A model generated the notes under the pieces. The model saw only the letters and a list, made by a program, of their open reading frames with translations, did not search any database and was not told the origin of the DNA. 64,000 nucleotides of DNA, from NCBI GenBank assembly GCA_012932295.1, contig JAAONU010000016.1, positions 25,233,290 to 25,297,289 of the forward strand. Direction: 5' to 3'. Of the stretch, positions 63,301-64,000 are shown in pieces. Position 1 is the first letter of the stretch; each line of letters begins with the position of its first letter. This stretch comes from Cyclina sinensis (Eukaryota > Mollusca > Bivalvia > Venerida > Veneridae). The position numbers and the translations under genes were made by a program.

Positions 63301-64000
63301 ATAAAAAAGCCACAAAACCTTATCTGATCTCTTGGAATCAGGGATGATAAAATCTGTATCATCTGGGAGTGGTGTTCTGTTGCTTGCCCTTGATATTGTG
63401 TCCATTGTATCCATGGCACATTGCATCACCTCTGTGTTCCTATCTATTGACTCAATAAGTCTACTGAATAATACTGAAACAGGAAAATGGTTAACACAAT
63501 ACATGTAAATGCACATAGTTAATGTATGACTCAAATTTTGATAAAAGGGAATGTTTTGTGCTTTTTTCTTCTTTTTTTCAGTGGAAAATAAGTAAAGCAT
63601 TTTTTTCTTAGACAAGTCCTCGTAGAAATAACTGAATCTCTTTTTGGAGATATAAAATCTATATGAAAAGAACCTTCTTTTAAGAATCTGCCATACAATA
63701 AAAGTAAAATTGCAGTATCAAAAAAAACTTTTTTTATTAAAGTATACCAGTAAGAATTTTTTCAGCTTCATCTTTGCTTTGGTCTGATGTCTTTGTTTCA
63801 ACTGATTCCTCTTGGCCTGTAACTCTAGTTCTACTGTTAGCAGAATGCCACATGTTGGTGTCAAAGGCTCCTCTAATCAAATCTTTATATTCTTTTGTTC
63901 TCACTGTACTGAAAAAGTGTTAACTAATAATAATTAGTAATAACTAAATGGTGAATTTTGCCTTTCAAAAAGCAATAAAGTTTTTGCCAGAAGGTTACAT
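57316..64000 (-). CDS. Pentameric ligand-gated ion channel subunit without Cys-loop cysteines (5' end beyond window)
   Basis: Exons in transcript order: 63908-63748, 63473-63319, 62865-62725, 61557-61351, 60224-59973, 59135-58983 or 58923-58771, 58309-58124, 57686-57639, 57438-57316 (stop). All join in frame, giving about 474 residues. About 107 residues of acidic, non-hydrophobic N-terminal extension precede the first beta strand (VVVELKCTFLKINDID). The ligand-binding domain has AKWEEP, KLIPWDPKLIVMN and FPVDVQDLTI, the Cys-loop position. M1 starts at MGYFVWNIIF; M2 has R at 0', D at -1', T at 6' and L at 9', with P at 23'; M3 is VYVIASLIFLGL; M4 is MVLMALILIVFHMIF. The M3-M4 linker is only about 20 residues, and a charged tail of nearly 60 residues follows M4. 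The acidic -1' position suggests cation selectivity. No ligand can be inferred. No frame breaks. The 5' end, and any signal peptide, lie beyond 64000. Confidence 0.9.
58771..58923 (-). CDS. Alternative pore exon B of the channel gene
   Basis: A 153-base, phase-0 exon of 51 codons, bounded by TTTTCAG and GTAAGTG. It encodes the end of M1, the M1-M2 loop (IDYSTADRIAVTIT), M2 and the M2-M3 linker (KQSLPTISYLTYL). 44 of 51 residues are identical to exon A, while many third-codon bases differ, so both exons have been kept by selection on the protein. With the 0' position at the arginine, residue 2' is alanine and -2' is alanine. Confidence 0.88.
58983..59135 (-). CDS. Alternative pore exon A of the channel gene
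   Basis: A 153-base, phase-0 exon bounded by ACATTTCAG and GTAAGTT. It encodes the same M1-end to M2-M3 segment as exon B, with the loop IDQNNSDRLNVTVT. Residue 2' is asparagine and -2' is serine. It is separated from exon B by only 59 bases (58924-58982). Using A and B together would duplicate the pore helix, so one or the other is expected per transcript. Confidence 0.88.
60464..61205. repeat. Intronic dispersed repeat with tandem units
   Basis: Starts with GAGGGTCATTCCAGTAAAAT and AACCCCTTTAGAAGTTTATC, similar to 54030-54130. About three units then follow containing CATTATGGTAAACATTTTTG, TTTCAATTTCCTTCAAG and GTGGCCTCTACATGTAACCT. It ends ATAATGCACCCCTTTGGGCATATC, an inverted-end type phrase. 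It lies in the channel intron between exons 60224-59973 and 61557-61351. Confidence 0.65.

Overview
This is an AT-rich window from an animal nuclear genome. All three genes recognised are split by GT-AG introns and embedded in dispersed repeats. The repeats (elements opening with AGCTCACCTGAG or ATGCCCCCGAAG and filled with tandem units of about 150-165 bases), together with the gene set, fit a bivalve mollusc or close lophotrochozoan. The species is an inference.

Layout. 1-4287: intergenic or unresolved 5' sequence with a LINE fragment, a 70-base hairpin element and a Penelope-like fragment. 4288-12223 (+): an 11-exon gene for EXD2, a DEDDy-type 3'-5' exonuclease; only its first exon is missing. 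12224-23302: mostly featureless, with a decayed Tc1-like transposon at 18187-19718, repeats, and a possible promoter/first exon near 16.2-16.4 kb. 23312-47288 (+): a gene of about 30 exons for a protein of about 1820 residues, with a helical region resembling the Munc13/UNC13 MUN (MHD2) fold, a long disordered linker, a DEP domain and a conserved C-terminal block. Its splice sites are intact, but four exons carry single-base reading-frame breaks. 47289-57315: almost entirely repeats, including a tRNA-derived SINE. 57316-64000 (-): the 3' part of a pentameric ligand-gated ion channel gene whose 5' end lies beyond the window.

The most interesting feature is in the channel gene. Two adjacent 153-base exons (58983-59135 and 58771-58923), only 59 bases apart, encode the same M1-M2-M3 segment. 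Their seven amino-acid differences all fall in the 11 residues forming the M1-M2 loop and the cytoplasmic mouth of the pore. They look like mutually exclusive exons that swap the ion-selectivity region, and the upstream intron uses a GC donor. The channel also lacks the Cys-loop cysteines, has a very short M3-M4 loop and carries a tail after M4.

The three genes show no obvious functional link. Two small elements (70 and 398 bases) share terminal inverted repeats and 9-base target-site duplications, which defines a Mutator-like MITE family.
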